64,000 nt of DNA, from NCBI GenBank assembly GCA_040221095.1, contig JAVJVP010000008.1, positions 496,001 through 560,000 on the forward strand, read 5' to 3'. The notes under the pieces are model-generated. The model was given only the letters and a program-made list of their open reading frames with translations. It had not been told where the DNA came from and did not search any database. This document shows positions 51,872 to 60,586 of this stretch, in pieces; within the stretch, counting starts at the first letter, position 1, and every line of letters begins with the position of its first letter. Source of the DNA: UBA1479 sp040221095 (GTDB lineage: Bacteria > Pseudomonadota > Alphaproteobacteria > Rhodospirillales > Casp-alpha2). The position numbers and the translations under genes were made by a program.

Positions 51872-53332
51872 TCAATCGAACATCGGCTGCACGCCGGGCG
51901 GCACGGAAAAGCCCAGGTCGCCGCGCTTGATGATGGCATCCTTGCCGCCGTTTTCCACGATCATGCGGGCCTGGGTCTTGCGCGCGGCCCTGTCGACGGC
52001 GGCGGGATCGCAGATTTTCCGCAGTTCCGCCGCCAAATCTTTCATGACCCCGGCATGGGCCGGGTCTTCCGCCAGATCGGTGAATTCCTCGGGATCGTCG
52101 GCCAGATTGAACAGCTGGTCCGGGTAGTCCTCGTAATGAACCAATTTCCAGTCGCCCTTGCGCACCAGGAAGGCCGCCGTTTTCGACCCCATGCCGTGAT
52201 ATTCGGAAAAGGCGACGCGGTCGGGCTCGGCCCCCGCCGCAAGGTCCATCAGGTTGGTGCCCGGAAGGTCCTTGGGCAGCGTCTCGCCGTCAGCGGCGCC
52301 GACGCAGTCCATGATGAAGGGATAGATGTCGCAATGGGTCGCCGGCGTCTTCACCACCTTGCCCGCCGGGATGTCGGTGCCCGAGAGGATCAGCGGCACG
52401 GCGGCGGCTTCCTCGTACATCACCGATTTGCCCCAGGCCCCCCGGTTGCCCATGTTGTCGCCGTGGTCGGTGGTGTAGAGCACCCGGGTATCCGCCGACA
52501 GGCCGGCGTCTTCCATGGCGCCCAGGATCAGGCCGACCTGTTCGTCCATGAAGGAAATCAGGCCGAGATAGCCCGCCTGCGCACGCTTGACCATGTCCAT
52601 GTTCGTGAAGTGGTCGTCATAGGTGAAGATCGACCGGTAGTCGTCGATGTAGGGGTGGATCGGCGACTTGCGCTGGTCATAGAGCTTGGGCGGCGCCAGG
52701 TCCTGGTTGTAGTAGCGGTAGAAATGTTCCGAAGGTGCGGTCAGCGGGAAATGCGGCGCCACGAAGGACACGAACAGCACCCAGGGCTTATCCGTATGCT
52801 TGGGCGCTTCCTCGTACAGCCAGGATTGCGCGCGGGCCGTGATGTCGCGGTCATAGCGCGTGTACATGCTTTCGCCCGGCCCGGCCAGCTTGGCCATTTT
52901 CCACGAAGCCCCCCGCTTGGGCGTGTCCTCGTCGCGAATCAGGCCGAGCAAATCCCCCTTGCCGTCGATGACGTGCATGGCCAGTTCCTCGTCGGCGAAG
53001 CCGTTGTCGTCCTCGCCGGAGCGGAAATGCAGCTTGCCGATGGAAACCGTCTGATGGCCCCGGTCGCGCAGCAGCGCGTGCCAGTTGGCCTGCGTCCCGT
53101 CGAAGGGCGTCGCGTTGTCCCAGGCGCCGATCTGATGCACGTACTTGCCCGTGGCGAAGCTGGCCCGCGCCGGGACGCAGACCGGACAGACCGTATAGGC
53201 CGCATCGAACCGCGTGCCGCCGGCCGCCAGGGCATCGATGTTGGGGGTCGAAATGAACGGATGGCCGTAGCAGCCGGTGACGGCCTTGGTATGCTCGTCC
53301 GACATCAGGATGATGAGGTTCTTGGCTTCCAT
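51872..53332 (-). CDS. type I sulfatase (alkaline phosphatase superfamily)
   Basis: 486 residues. The formylglycine site is Cys52 in CVPAR, the canonical CxPxR. Other metal-site segments are ILMSDEHTKAVTGCYGHP near the N-terminus and LYTTDHGDNMGNRG near residue 285. The protein lacks a signal peptide, so it acts in the cytoplasm if at all on imported esters; choline-sulfatase-like and arylsulfatase-like specificities are both possible. Formylglycine maturation would need an FGE or anSME, not in the window. It is divergent from the GntR gene over a ~200-base control region and is probably the first gene of a sulfatase, ComA-like, BisC-like run. Confidence 0.9.
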   Translation of the reverse strand: MEAKNLIILMSDEHTKAVTGCYGHPFISTPNIDALAAGGTRFDAAYTVCPVCVPARASFATGKYVHQIGAWDNATPFDGTQANWHALLRDRGHQTVSIGKLHFRSGEDDNGFADEELAMHVIDGKGDLLGLIRDEDTPKRGASWKMAKLAGPGESMYTRYDRDITARAQSWLYEEAPKHTDKPWVLFVSFVAPHFPLTAPSEHFYRYYNQDLAPPKLYDQRKSPIHPYIDDYRSIFTYDDHFTNMDMVKRAQAGYLGLISFMDEQVGLILGAMEDAGLSADTRVLYTTDHGDNMGNRGAWGKSVMYEEAAAVPLILSGTDIPAGKVVKTPATHCDIYPFIMDCVGAADGETLPKDLPGTNLMDLAAGAEPDRVAFSEYHGMGSKTAAFLVRKGDWKLVHYEDYPDQLFNLADDPEEFTDLAEDPAHAGVMKDLAAELRKICDPAAVDRAARKTQARMIVENGGKDAIIKRGDLGFSVPPGVQPMFD

Positions 53333-53422
53333 CTGGACGGTGTTTCCTGTGCTGACGGCCGGTTTTCGGTAATCCGGCCGGGTTTTTTGGCGCGCCCCGC
53401 GCGGCGGATACGATTGTCCGAG

Positions 53423-53436
53423 TAACTATATAGTTA
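53423..53436. promoter_or_regulatory. perfect palindrome TAACTATATAGTTA, candidate GntR operator
   Basis: A 14-base perfect palindrome about 90 bases upstream of the sulfatase start and about 97 bases upstream of the GntR start. It is the only strong symmetry in this divergent region. Its ACTATATAG core also occurs in the repeats upstream of the ABC operon. Confidence 0.5.
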
Positions 53437-53532
53437 ATTGCATTGTCAAGCGGGATGGTCATGATATGCGTCACGTCGTAAAAGCGTGGGGGTGAATTCC
53501 ACCCCGTGACAGCAATCAGAGGTAATGCGCGA

Positions 53533-54321
53533 ATGCAGACGGACGTGCCCGGCGGATATGGAGAGTTTCTCCGGCGCTATTGGCCGGCCCAAGACGACCT
53601 GCCCAAGCATGAACGCCTGCGCCAGGCGATCACCGCCTCCATCGCCGACGGCTTCTGGACCCCCGGGTCGCGCCTGCCGACGGAAAGCGAATGGGCGGCG
53701 GAAACCCCCTGTTCGCTCGGCACCGTGCAACGCGCCCTGCGCAGCCTGGTCGACGACGGCCTGATCCACCGCCGGCGCGGCAGCGGCACCACCGTCGCCT
53801 CCCCGCATACCCAGGTCGCCGAACCCTGGCATTTCCTGTTCCGCACCACGGACGGCGGGCCCGACGACCTGCTGCCCGTGTTCACCCGCGTGATCGACCG
53901 CCGCGTCAGCCGCGACAAAGGCCCCTGGTCCGCTGCCATCGATCAGGGCCGGGACAAGGTCGTGCGGCTCGACCGCATTGTCACCATCGCCAAGGCGATG
54001 GAAATCTATGCCGTGTTCTACGCCTTGGCCGACCGCTTTCCCGAACTGGTCGAGCCACCGATCACGACCCTCGACGGCGCGAATTTCCATGAAGTCATGG
54101 CCGAGCACCACCACATGCCGGTGCACCGCATCCGCCAGCGGCTGCGCGTGGAAATGCCGCCGGATTATGTCACCGGCGGATGCGCCTGGCCCGACGGCGC
54201 CATTGCCTCGGTGGTCAACGTCACGGCCTTTTCCGTCGACGGGCGGCCGATGTATTACCAGGATTTCTACATCCCACCCTCGCCCTACATTCTGGATCTG
54301 GGTACGCGCATCAAAACCTGA
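53533..54321 (+). CDS. GntR-family transcriptional regulator (UTRA-like)
   Basis: 262 residues from the ATG of MQTDVPGG, which has AGAGGT upstream; a GTG at 53506 would add nine residues. The winged helix reads HERLRQAITASIADGFW, LPTESEWAAETPCSLGTVQRAL and LIHRRRGSGTTV. A C-terminal domain of ~170 residues (DRIVTIAKAMEIYAVFYAL; YYQDFYIPPSPY) fits a UTRA-type ligand sensor. Divergence from the sulfatase suggests it represses the sulfatase run and is released by the substrate or a product. Confidence 0.88.
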   Translation: MQTDVPGGYGEFLRRYWPAQDDLPKHERLRQAITASIADGFWTPGSRLPTESEWAAETPCSLGTVQRALRSLVDDGLIHRRRGSGTTVASPHTQVAEPWHFLFRTTDGGPDDLLPVFTRVIDRRVSRDKGPWSAAIDQGRDKVVRLDRIVTIAKAMEIYAVFYALADRFPELVEPPITTLDGANFHEVMAEHHHMPVHRIRQRLRVEMPPDYVTGGCAWPDGAIASVVNVTAFSVDGRPMYYQDFYIPPSPYILDLGTRIKT

Positions 54322-54332
54322 TCGCCTTGGCC

Positions 54333-55256
54333 TCATCCTGCCGGCGGCTGCCGGTAATGGGCATCGGCGAAAGCGCGGGCGATGTCCGTGACGATCCCGG
54401 CGACGGCCTGAACGGCGCCGCCCGCGGGCCGGCCTTCCAGCCGGGCCAGCGACCAGTTGCGCGACATGCAGTTGATCCTCAGGACCCGGAATTGCGGCGT
54501 GCCGCGCTGCGCGTCCTCGTGGAAGAAGCTGTAGCTCTGGATTGTGTAGCCCAATCCCGCCGCCACCATGGCCTTGATCATGGCCGTCGAATTGACGATT
54601 TCGCGGATGTCGAGGGCAAGGCCCCGGTCGGCGGTCAGGCGGTCGATCATGCGGCGCATGGGGTTGGGTGCCTCGGGCAGCAGCAGGGGGAAATTCGGAA
54701 GCTCGTCCAGGTCGATGGCGTCCCGGGCGCCGCCCGTTCCGTCCTCCGGGCCGATCAGGAACATGGGCTCGTCCAGCAGATGGCTGATCGCCAGCGACGG
54801 CACCTCCCGATCCGCATGGAACAGGCCCAGGTCGAACTGCCCGGTCAGCACCCCGTCGGCAATGGCGGTGCCCAGTCCTTCCGACAGGCTGAGCAGCACC
54901 TTGGGGTACTGGTCGCGCACGCGCCGCACCACCAGGGGGGCGACCAGGGGCGCCACGGCGGGCATCAATGCCACCGACACGGGCCCGGCGGGCTCCTGGT
55001 CCCAGTTGCGGACCTCGGCCCGCGTCTGCTCCAACAGTTTCAGGATCGGGGCCGTGCGGGCGAGCAGATGATCGCCCTCCCCGGTCGGGGACACGCCCTG
55101 CGCCGTGCGGGTCAGCAGGCGCACGCCCAGGTCCTGTTCCAATTTGCGGATCAGGCGGCTGACGGCCGGCTGCGCCACATGCAGATGGGCCGCCGCCTGG
55201 GCGATGCTGCCGTAGCGGGTGGCGGCATGAAAATACTGCAGAGCCTTCAGGTTCAA
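54333..55256 (-). CDS. LysR-family transcriptional regulator
   Basis: 307 residues from a TTG (LNLKALQYF), which gives the normal LysR N-terminus and has GGAG eight bases upstream; a GTG three codons earlier is also possible. The helix-turn-helix contains ALQYFHAATRYGSIAQAAAH and VAQPAVSRLIRKLEQDLG. The effector domain follows (VSVALMPAVAPLVAPLVV). It is divergent from the second TauD gene and is the natural candidate to control the TauD, membrane protein and Mo/FeS genes. Confidence 0.9.
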   Translation of the reverse strand: MNLKALQYFHAATRYGSIAQAAAHLHVAQPAVSRLIRKLEQDLGVRLLTRTAQGVSPTGEGDHLLARTAPILKLLEQTRAEVRNWDQEPAGPVSVALMPAVAPLVAPLVVRRVRDQYPKVLLSLSEGLGTAIADGVLTGQFDLGLFHADREVPSLAISHLLDEPMFLIGPEDGTGGARDAIDLDELPNFPLLLPEAPNPMRRMIDRLTADRGLALDIREIVNSTAMIKAMVAAGLGYTIQSYSFFHEDAQRGTPQFRVLRINCMSRNWSLARLEGRPAGGAVQAVAGIVTDIARAFADAHYRQPPAG

Positions 55257-55401
55257 GGGGCACACTCCGGCGATGACGGATAACCCATAGATATATCATT
55301 TAGGCATACATTGGTCGATCAAAGGTATTTCCTGGGCATAGTCCGGCGCCGCTACACTCCCCGCGTAATTCAACCACGCACACGGGCCGAAGGAATAAAC
55401 G

Positions 55402-56286
55402 ATGCCGGAAGGAACCATGACCACGACACAGTCCGGACTCGGAGTAAAACGCCTGGCCGGTGCCCTGGGCGCCGAGATCACGGGCCTGAATCTCGCCGAC
55501 GGCAATTACGACAATCTGTTCCCGGCCCTGTATCAGGCCTTCCTCGACCATCAGGTGATCGTGCTGCGCGGCCAGAACCTCTCGCCGGACCAGCTTGTCG
55601 ATCTGTCGAAGAAGTTCGGCCCTCTGGAAGCCCATGTCCTGAAACAGTTCAACATGGAAGAAAATCCGGAAGTCCTTCTGATTTCCAACGTCAAGAAGGC
55701 CGGCAAGCCGATCGGCGCCATCTATGCCGGGCAGTACTGGCATTCGGACCTGTCCTACATGCCGCGTCCGACCCAGGGATCATTCCTGCATTCCAAGGAA
55801 ATTCCCAGCCACGGCGGCGACACCATGTTCTGCAGCATGACGCAGGCCTATGACGACCTGTCCGGCCCCATGAAGGCGTTCCTCGGCGGCCTGACCGCGA
55901 CCCACGACTACACCAACGTCTACGACACCTTTTTCGCCCATCTGCCCGACCGCCCGCCGCTGACGGCGGAGGAACGGGCCAAGGTGCCGGCCGTGACCCA
56001 TCCGGTGATCCGCACGCATCCGGAAACGGGGAAAAAGGCGATCTACGTCAACCCCGGCTTCACCCGGCGGATCAACGAGCTGACCTTCGCCGAAAGCCGC
56101 CGCGTCCTCGACCTGCTGTTCGAGCATTGCCAGCAGCCGCACTACATCTACCGCCACATGTGGGGCGTCGGCGATCTGGTGATCTGGGACAACCGGTCGA
56201 CCTGTCACCGCACCGTCGCCGACTACGACATGTCGGAAAACCGCCATATGATCCGTTGCGCCGTCGCGGGAGATATTCCCCGGTGA
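55402..56286 (+). CDS. TauD/TfdA-family Fe(II)/2-oxoglutarate dioxygenase
   Basis: 294 residues; AAGGA precedes the ATG, and a second ATG five codons on also has a ribosome binding site. The ligands are His114 and Asp116 in YWHSDLSYMPRPTQGSF and His269 in NRSTCHRTVADYD; the 2-oxoglutarate Arg is in RHMIRCAV. It is related to, but clearly distinct from, the enzyme at 46834. Position ahead of a membrane-anchored molybdoenzyme suggests that the product, possibly sulfite if the substrate is a sulfonate, feeds that enzyme. The substrate is not fixed by the sequence. Confidence 0.9.
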   Translation: MPEGTMTTTQSGLGVKRLAGALGAEITGLNLADGNYDNLFPALYQAFLDHQVIVLRGQNLSPDQLVDLSKKFGPLEAHVLKQFNMEENPEVLLISNVKKAGKPIGAIYAGQYWHSDLSYMPRPTQGSFLHSKEIPSHGGDTMFCSMTQAYDDLSGPMKAFLGGLTATHDYTNVYDTFFAHLPDRPPLTAEERAKVPAVTHPVIRTHPETGKKAIYVNPGFTRRINELTFAESRRVLDLLFEHCQQPHYIYRHMWGVGDLVIWDNRSTCHRTVADYDMSENRHMIRCAVAGDIPR

Positions 56287-56311
56287 TCCGCGATGCCTTA
56301 CCCTGGGGAAC

Positions 56312-57133
56312 ATGACCACGACCACGCAGATGCCCCCCGCTGACCCCGTCGCAATCGTGGCGCGGCGGCCCGACCTCGCGGACCGGCGCCTGCTGATCTG
56401 GGTCGCGGCCCTGGTCTTGGCGATTCTCGCCTATCTCGCCGCCAAGCCGTTCTTGCCCGCGCTCTGGCAGCGTCCGGGCACGGAGGTCATGCAGCCCCTG
56501 GCGGCCCTCGGCGCGGTCCTGCTGCTGGCCCCCTTCCTGTTCTCCCTCGGCAAGCGGAGCGGCCACAGCGCCATCCCCAACCGGCTGTTCATCCTGCATG
56601 TGGGGGCGAGCCTGCTCGGGATGTTCCTGGTCTCCCTGCATGCCGCCGCCGCGTTTTCGGGCCCGCCCCTGGTCCTGATCGCCTGCCTCGCGCTGTTGGT
56701 CCTGACCGGCGTGGTCGCGCGGGTCCATGTGTCGTCCCGCATGGCCTCGACCTTCGGGCGCAAGTCCGCCCCGTTCCAGGCCGCCGATCCGGAATTGAAA
56801 GCCAAGCTGCGCGTCCTCATCGACCGGAAGACCGCCTTGTTGCCGCACCTCGCCCCCCAGGCCAGCGAGGCCCTGTTCTCGCCCACCCTGCGGCATTTCC
56901 TGACGGCGCCGCTGAAATCGCTGGCCTATGCCCGGCTGGCGCGGGAGGAAGCGCGGCTGATCGGCGCCCGCCGGTCCGTATCCCGGTTGCAGGCCTGGTG
57001 GCGGCCGGTCCACATGGCCCTGGCCTGGCTGTTTCTTGCGGGCCTTGTCGTCCACGTCGTCCTGGTCACCCTGTTCGCCGGTTACGTCGCCGATGGGCGC
57101 GACATCTACTGGTGGCATCTGGCTGCCTGGTAG
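56312..57133 (+). CDS. five-helix histidine-rich membrane protein, putative heme b anchor
   Basis: 273 residues. Hydrophobic segments at ~27-48, 60-80, 91-114, 117-140 and ~235-260. Histidines sit in or next to them: FILHVGASLLG and SLHAAAAF in the third, RVHVSSR after the fourth, PVHMALAWLF and VVHVVLV in the fifth. This suggests one or two b-type hemes. It is not a NrfD or DmsC-type anchor by length or pattern. It lies between the TauD and Mo/FeS genes (25 and 12 bases away), so it most likely carries electrons from the fused dehydrogenase to quinone. No close family was recognised. Confidence 0.65.
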   Translation: MTTTTQMPPADPVAIVARRPDLADRRLLIWVAALVLAILAYLAAKPFLPALWQRPGTEVMQPLAALGAVLLLAPFLFSLGKRSGHSAIPNRLFILHVGASLLGMFLVSLHAAAAFSGPPLVLIACLALLVLTGVVARVHVSSRMASTFGRKSAPFQAADPELKAKLRVLIDRKTALLPHLAPQASEALFSPTLRHFLTAPLKSLAYARLAREEARLIGARRSVSRLQAWWRPVHMALAWLFLAGLVVHVVLVTLFAGYVADGRDIYWWHLAAW

Positions 57134-57145
57134 GAGAGCGCAGAG

Positions 57146-60085
57146 ATGTCCCGCCTGTCCCTGATGATCGACATGGAACGCTGCATCGGCTGCAAAAGCT
57201 GCGAGGCTGCGTGCAAGGCCGAACACGGTCTGGGCCCGGGCGAAAACCGCAACCGCGTGGTCTGGCTGGGCGACCTGGAACGCCCGGCCCTCGATTTCCT
57301 GACCCTGTCCTGCCAGCATTGTGAGCGCCCCGCCTGCCTGCGCGCCTGCCCCGTGGCGCCCAAGGCGATCTTCAAGGACGCGGGCACGGGCGTCGTGCGC
57401 ATCAACGAAGACCGCTGCACCGGCTGCGGCGAATGCGTCATCGCCTGCCCCTACGGCGCCATGGGCTATGACGCGACCGACCATCACGCGGTGAAATGCG
57501 ACCTGTGCCACGACCGCCGCGCGGTCGGACGCAGGCCCGCCTGCGCCACGGTCTGCCCCGGCGAGGCCATCACCTTCGGCGACCGCGCAGATCACCTGGA
57601 GACCATCGCTGCCGAGGGCCGCCGGGCCGTCGACCACGACGCCTTCCTGTTGAACCCGGCCAACATCTTTCTGGAGCGCATCAAGGCCACGGCCCCCGCC
57701 GCCGAAGGCTTTACCATGGCGGGCCGCCACCGCCCCGCCGTGATCGACGACCCGGCCCGGCGCGATGCGCTGACCCCCGACGACGTGGTGTTTCCCTACC
57801 GCTCGACACGGGCCGAGCGCACCCCCGACACGGTGGTGCCCGGCGGCTGCAATATCTGCTTCAACTGCTGCCCGACCCAGTATCACCTGAAGGACGGCAA
57901 GGTGATCCGCGTCACGGGCAACGAGGACGACCCGCAGTGGAAGGGCAAGGTCTGCCCCAAGTCCCAGTTCCTGCTGCAGCTTCACAACAGCCCGGACCGC
58001 CTGACCCAACCGCTGAAGCGCGTCGGCGAACGGGGCGAAGGCAAGTTCGAGCCCATCAGTTGGGACCAGGCCCTTGACGAGATCGCGGCCAAGCTGGAGA
58101 CCGTGCGCGCCGAACACGGCCCGGAAGCCCTCGCCATCTTCGCCGGCACCCGCACGGGCACCCTGACCCGCAAGGGCTACATCCGTCTGTTCACCCAGAT
58201 GTGGGGCACACCCAACTTTACCGATACGGAGCCGTTCTGCAGCGAAGCCAAGGCCGTCGCCTACGATCAGACCATCGGCATGCTCGGCAGCGGCAACAGT
58301 TATACCCCGGGCGACCTGGGCTCGGCGGCGCTCTACGTCTATTTCGGCGACAACCAGGCGGAATCCCGGCCCGTCCATTTCGGCATGATCAACGACTGGC
58401 GGCTGAAGAACGGGGCCAGGATGGTGGTGGTCGATCCGCGCCTGACCGTGACGGCGAGCAAGGCGGACCAATGGCTCGCCGTCCGCCCGGGCACGGACCT
58501 GGCGCTGGCACTGGCCCTCGCCCATCACGTGTTTCAGTGCAATCTCCACGACAGGCGGTTCTGCGCCAACTGGGTCGAGGGCTGGGAAGCCTGGCGCGAT
58601 TACCTGTTCGACATGGGCTATTCGCCGGACTGGGCCGCCCCCATCACCGGCATCGAGGCGGCGCAAATCCGCGCCCTGGCCGAGGACATCGCCCAGGCCG
58701 ACGGCTGCGTGATGTTCGCGGCGCGCGGCGTCAATCAGCACGCCAACGGCACGCAGACCAACCGCGCCCTGATGTTCCTGGCCGCCATCACCGGCAACAT
58801 CGGGCGGAAAGGTGGCGCCTTCTTCAACTTCGGCACGCCGTCGCCGGTGGTCGCCAACGCGCCGGCGGACCGCATCCGTCATCCCGAGAAACCCATGGCG
58901 GGGGTCAACCCGGCGCGCTGGCTCGACGCCATGCAGACCGCCGATCCCTACCCGCTGCGCGCCTTCATCACCTGCAACAACCCGCTGTCCGCCTGGCCCC
59001 ATCAGGACCGCGTGCGCGAGGCCTTCAAATCCCTCGACCTGCTGGTGCATATCGAGCTGTTCGCCAACGAAACCAGCGCCTATGCCGATTACGTCCTGCC
59101 CGCCGCGACGGGGGTCGAGAAGGGCGAGATCAGCCGCGCCAGCGAGGACCGCCGCGTGGTCTGGATCGACAAGGTGATCGAGCCGCCGGGCGAGGCCAAG
59201 GCCGACGGCTGGATCTGGATCGAGCTGGGCAAGCGCTTCGGCTTCGACGACGTGCTGCAGGACAAGTACAAGGACTCAGCCCTGTTCTGGGACGAGATGT
59301 GCATCAACGATCCCTGGATGAAGGGCTGCACGCAGAAGCGCCTGCATTCCGTGCCCTGGCGCTGGGTCCGCGTCCCCGTGGCCGACGAGGATGCGGAGGA
59401 AATCGAGACCCTGCACCTGGAAGGCACGACGGCGCTGGGCCGGCCCGAGGGCCACCGCTTCCCGACCAAAAGCGGCAAGCTGGAATTCTGGACCGAGGCG
59501 CTGGAGGCCAAATTCCGGACCCTGGGCTTCTCCGCATTGCCCGAGTTCTATACGGACCAGGAACAGTTGATCGACCTGCCCTATACGGTGCGGACGGCGG
59601 ACGGTAACGCGGTGCGCAGCCCCTTCGCCAAGACGCCCGCCGACACGGTGACGTCGCGCATCGTGCAGCCGGACGCAAATTCGCCCGCGCGCACGCTCAA
59701 GGCCCGCGGCTTCGACACCCAGCTGATCACCGGCCGGCCCGCCGCCCCGCACTTTCATTCCTGGACCCATTACGCCTGGCAGGCCCAGGAAATGTGGCCG
59801 GACCTGTACGTGCAGATCCACCCGGCCAAGGCGGCGGCGCTGGGCATCGAGGACGGCCGACCCGTGATGGTGGAAACCGACCATGGGCAGATCACGGCCC
59901 GGGCCTGGCTGCACGCGGGCATCCGCATGGACACGGTGTTCATTCCCATCGGCTGGGACAACACCCAGCCGTTCCACCCCTGGGCCTCGGTCAACCATCT
60001 GACCGACGAAGGCCAGCGCGACCCCCTGTCGGACCACGCCAACCTGAAGGGCTACATGTGCCGGGTATCGGCCAAGGCGCAGTGA
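57146..60085 (+). CDS. fused four-cluster ferredoxin and molybdopterin catalytic subunit
   Basis: 979 residues. Residues 1-~190 form a DmsB/PsrB-type ferredoxin with four cysteine sets: C13, C16, C19, C23 (ERCIGCKSCEAACK), then SCQHCERPACLRACP, DRCTGCGECVIACP and KCDLCHDRRA...CATVCP. After a linker the catalytic domain starts at ~230 with its own cluster motif (GGCNICFNCCPTQYH...VCPKSQ), followed by Mo-bis-pterin domains; a Cys in TEPFCSEAKAVA (~364) is the likely Mo ligand. A Cys-ligated catalytic subunit with B-type ferredoxin resembles polysulfide reductase and cytoplasmic sulfite dehydrogenase (SoeABC) more than DMSO reductase. No Tat signal. In known complexes A and B are separate, so the B-A fusion is unusual. 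Direction of reaction is unknown. Confidence 0.88.
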   Translation: MSRLSLMIDMERCIGCKSCEAACKAEHGLGPGENRNRVVWLGDLERPALDFLTLSCQHCERPACLRACPVAPKAIFKDAGTGVVRINEDRCTGCGECVIACPYGAMGYDATDHHAVKCDLCHDRRAVGRRPACATVCPGEAITFGDRADHLETIAAEGRRAVDHDAFLLNPANIFLERIKATAPAAEGFTMAGRHRPAVIDDPARRDALTPDDVVFPYRSTRAERTPDTVVPGGCNICFNCCPTQYHLKDGKVIRVTGNEDDPQWKGKVCPKSQFLLQLHNSPDRLTQPLKRVGERGEGKFEPISWDQALDEIAAKLETVRAEHGPEALAIFAGTRTGTLTRKGYIRLFTQMWGTPNFTDTEPFCSEAKAVAYDQTIGMLGSGNSYTPGDLGSAALYVYFGDNQAESRPVHFGMINDWRLKNGARMVVVDPRLTVTASKADQWLAVRPGTDLALALALAHHVFQCNLHDRRFCANWVEGWEAWRDYLFDMGYSPDWAAPITGIEAAQIRALAEDIAQADGCVMFAARGVNQHANGTQTNRALMFLAAITGNIGRKGGAFFNFGTPSPVVANAPADRIRHPEKPMAGVNPARWLDAMQTADPYPLRAFITCNNPLSAWPHQDRVREAFKSLDLLVHIELFANETSAYADYVLPAATGVEKGEISRASEDRRVVWIDKVIEPPGEAKADGWIWIELGKRFGFDDVLQDKYKDSALFWDEMCINDPWMKGCTQKRLHSVPWRWVRVPVADEDAEEIETLHLEGTTALGRPEGHRFPTKSGKLEFWTEALEAKFRTLGFSALPEFYTDQEQLIDLPYTVRTADGNAVRSPFAKTPADTVTSRIVQPDANSPARTLKARGFDTQLITGRPAAPHFHSWTHYAWQAQEMWPDLYVQIHPAKAAALGIEDGRPVMVETDHGQITARAWLHAGIRMDTVFIPIGWDNTQPFHPWASVNHLTDEGQRDPLSDHANLKGYMCRVSAKAQ

Positions 60086-60130
60086 GCGCCGCCGAAACAG
60101 ACAGGCCAATGAATTGATTTGAAAGAAGAA

Positions 60131-60206
60131 TGGTGCCCAGGGGCGGATTTGAACCACCGACACCCGCATTTTCAGTGCGATGCTCTACCAACTGAGCTAC
60201 CTGGGC
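60131..60206 (-). tRNA. tRNA-Phe (GAA)
   Basis: 76 bases on the minus strand, including an encoded CCA. The acceptor stem GCCCAGG pairs with CCTGGGC. The anticodon stem-loop is TCGCA-CTGAAAA-TGCGG with anticodon GAA, and the T-arm has GGTGG-TTCAAAT-CCGCC. All arms fold normally. It sits beside the yacG-rng-maf-infA block. Confidence 0.97.
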
Positions 60207-60372
60207 TAACCGTGCGTCGGCGGCGGTCTGAAAGGCCGCCGCCCGTTGGCAAGACGTGGCTTATAGAAGAAATCCGAGGCCCTGTCCAGCGCGGGCGCTT
60301 GGGGAAATTCCGCACGGATTTCCAGGGGTTTCCGGGCCTCCCCGGGTTCCGCCGGACGGCCCGGCGTGGGGC

Positions 60373-60582
60373 CTAATCCTCGGGATACCCGTCCTCGGCG
60401 TCCGGATCATCGGGGGATTGGTTGGTCGGGATGCGGTAGCCGCCACCGAGCCACTGGCCGAGGTCGATGTCGGCGCAGCGCTTGGAGCAGAACGGCAGAT
60501 ACTCGGTGACCGGCGGCTTTTTGCAGATCGGGCAGGGTTTGCGTTTCAGGGGCACGACCTTGGCGCTCTTGGTCCCATTCAT
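60373..60582 (-). CDS. yacG: YacG-type zinc-finger protein, DNA gyrase inhibitor
   Basis: 69 residues with the four-cysteine zinc motif in PCPICKKPP and FCSKRCADIDLGQWLGGGYRIP, the hallmark of YacG. In E. coli this small protein binds gyrase and inhibits it. The acidic tail is usual. It is last gene of the infA-maf-rng-yacG block, 4 bases behind rng. Confidence 0.93.
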   Translation of the reverse strand: MNGTKSAKVVPLKRKPCPICKKPPVTEYLPFCSKRCADIDLGQWLGGGYRIPTNQSPDDPDAEDGYPED

Positions 60583-60586
60583 GGCC

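Noticed and set aside
56312..57133. NrfD or DmsC-type anchor for the Mo/FeS protein
   Set aside because: Length, number of helices and motifs do not match either family; the His pattern suggests a separate b-type anchor.
59991..60191. 66-codon minus-strand ORF over the tRNA-Phe gene
   Set aside because: It is the typical false ORF made by a tRNA (VGGSNPP-type peptide), with no coding support.
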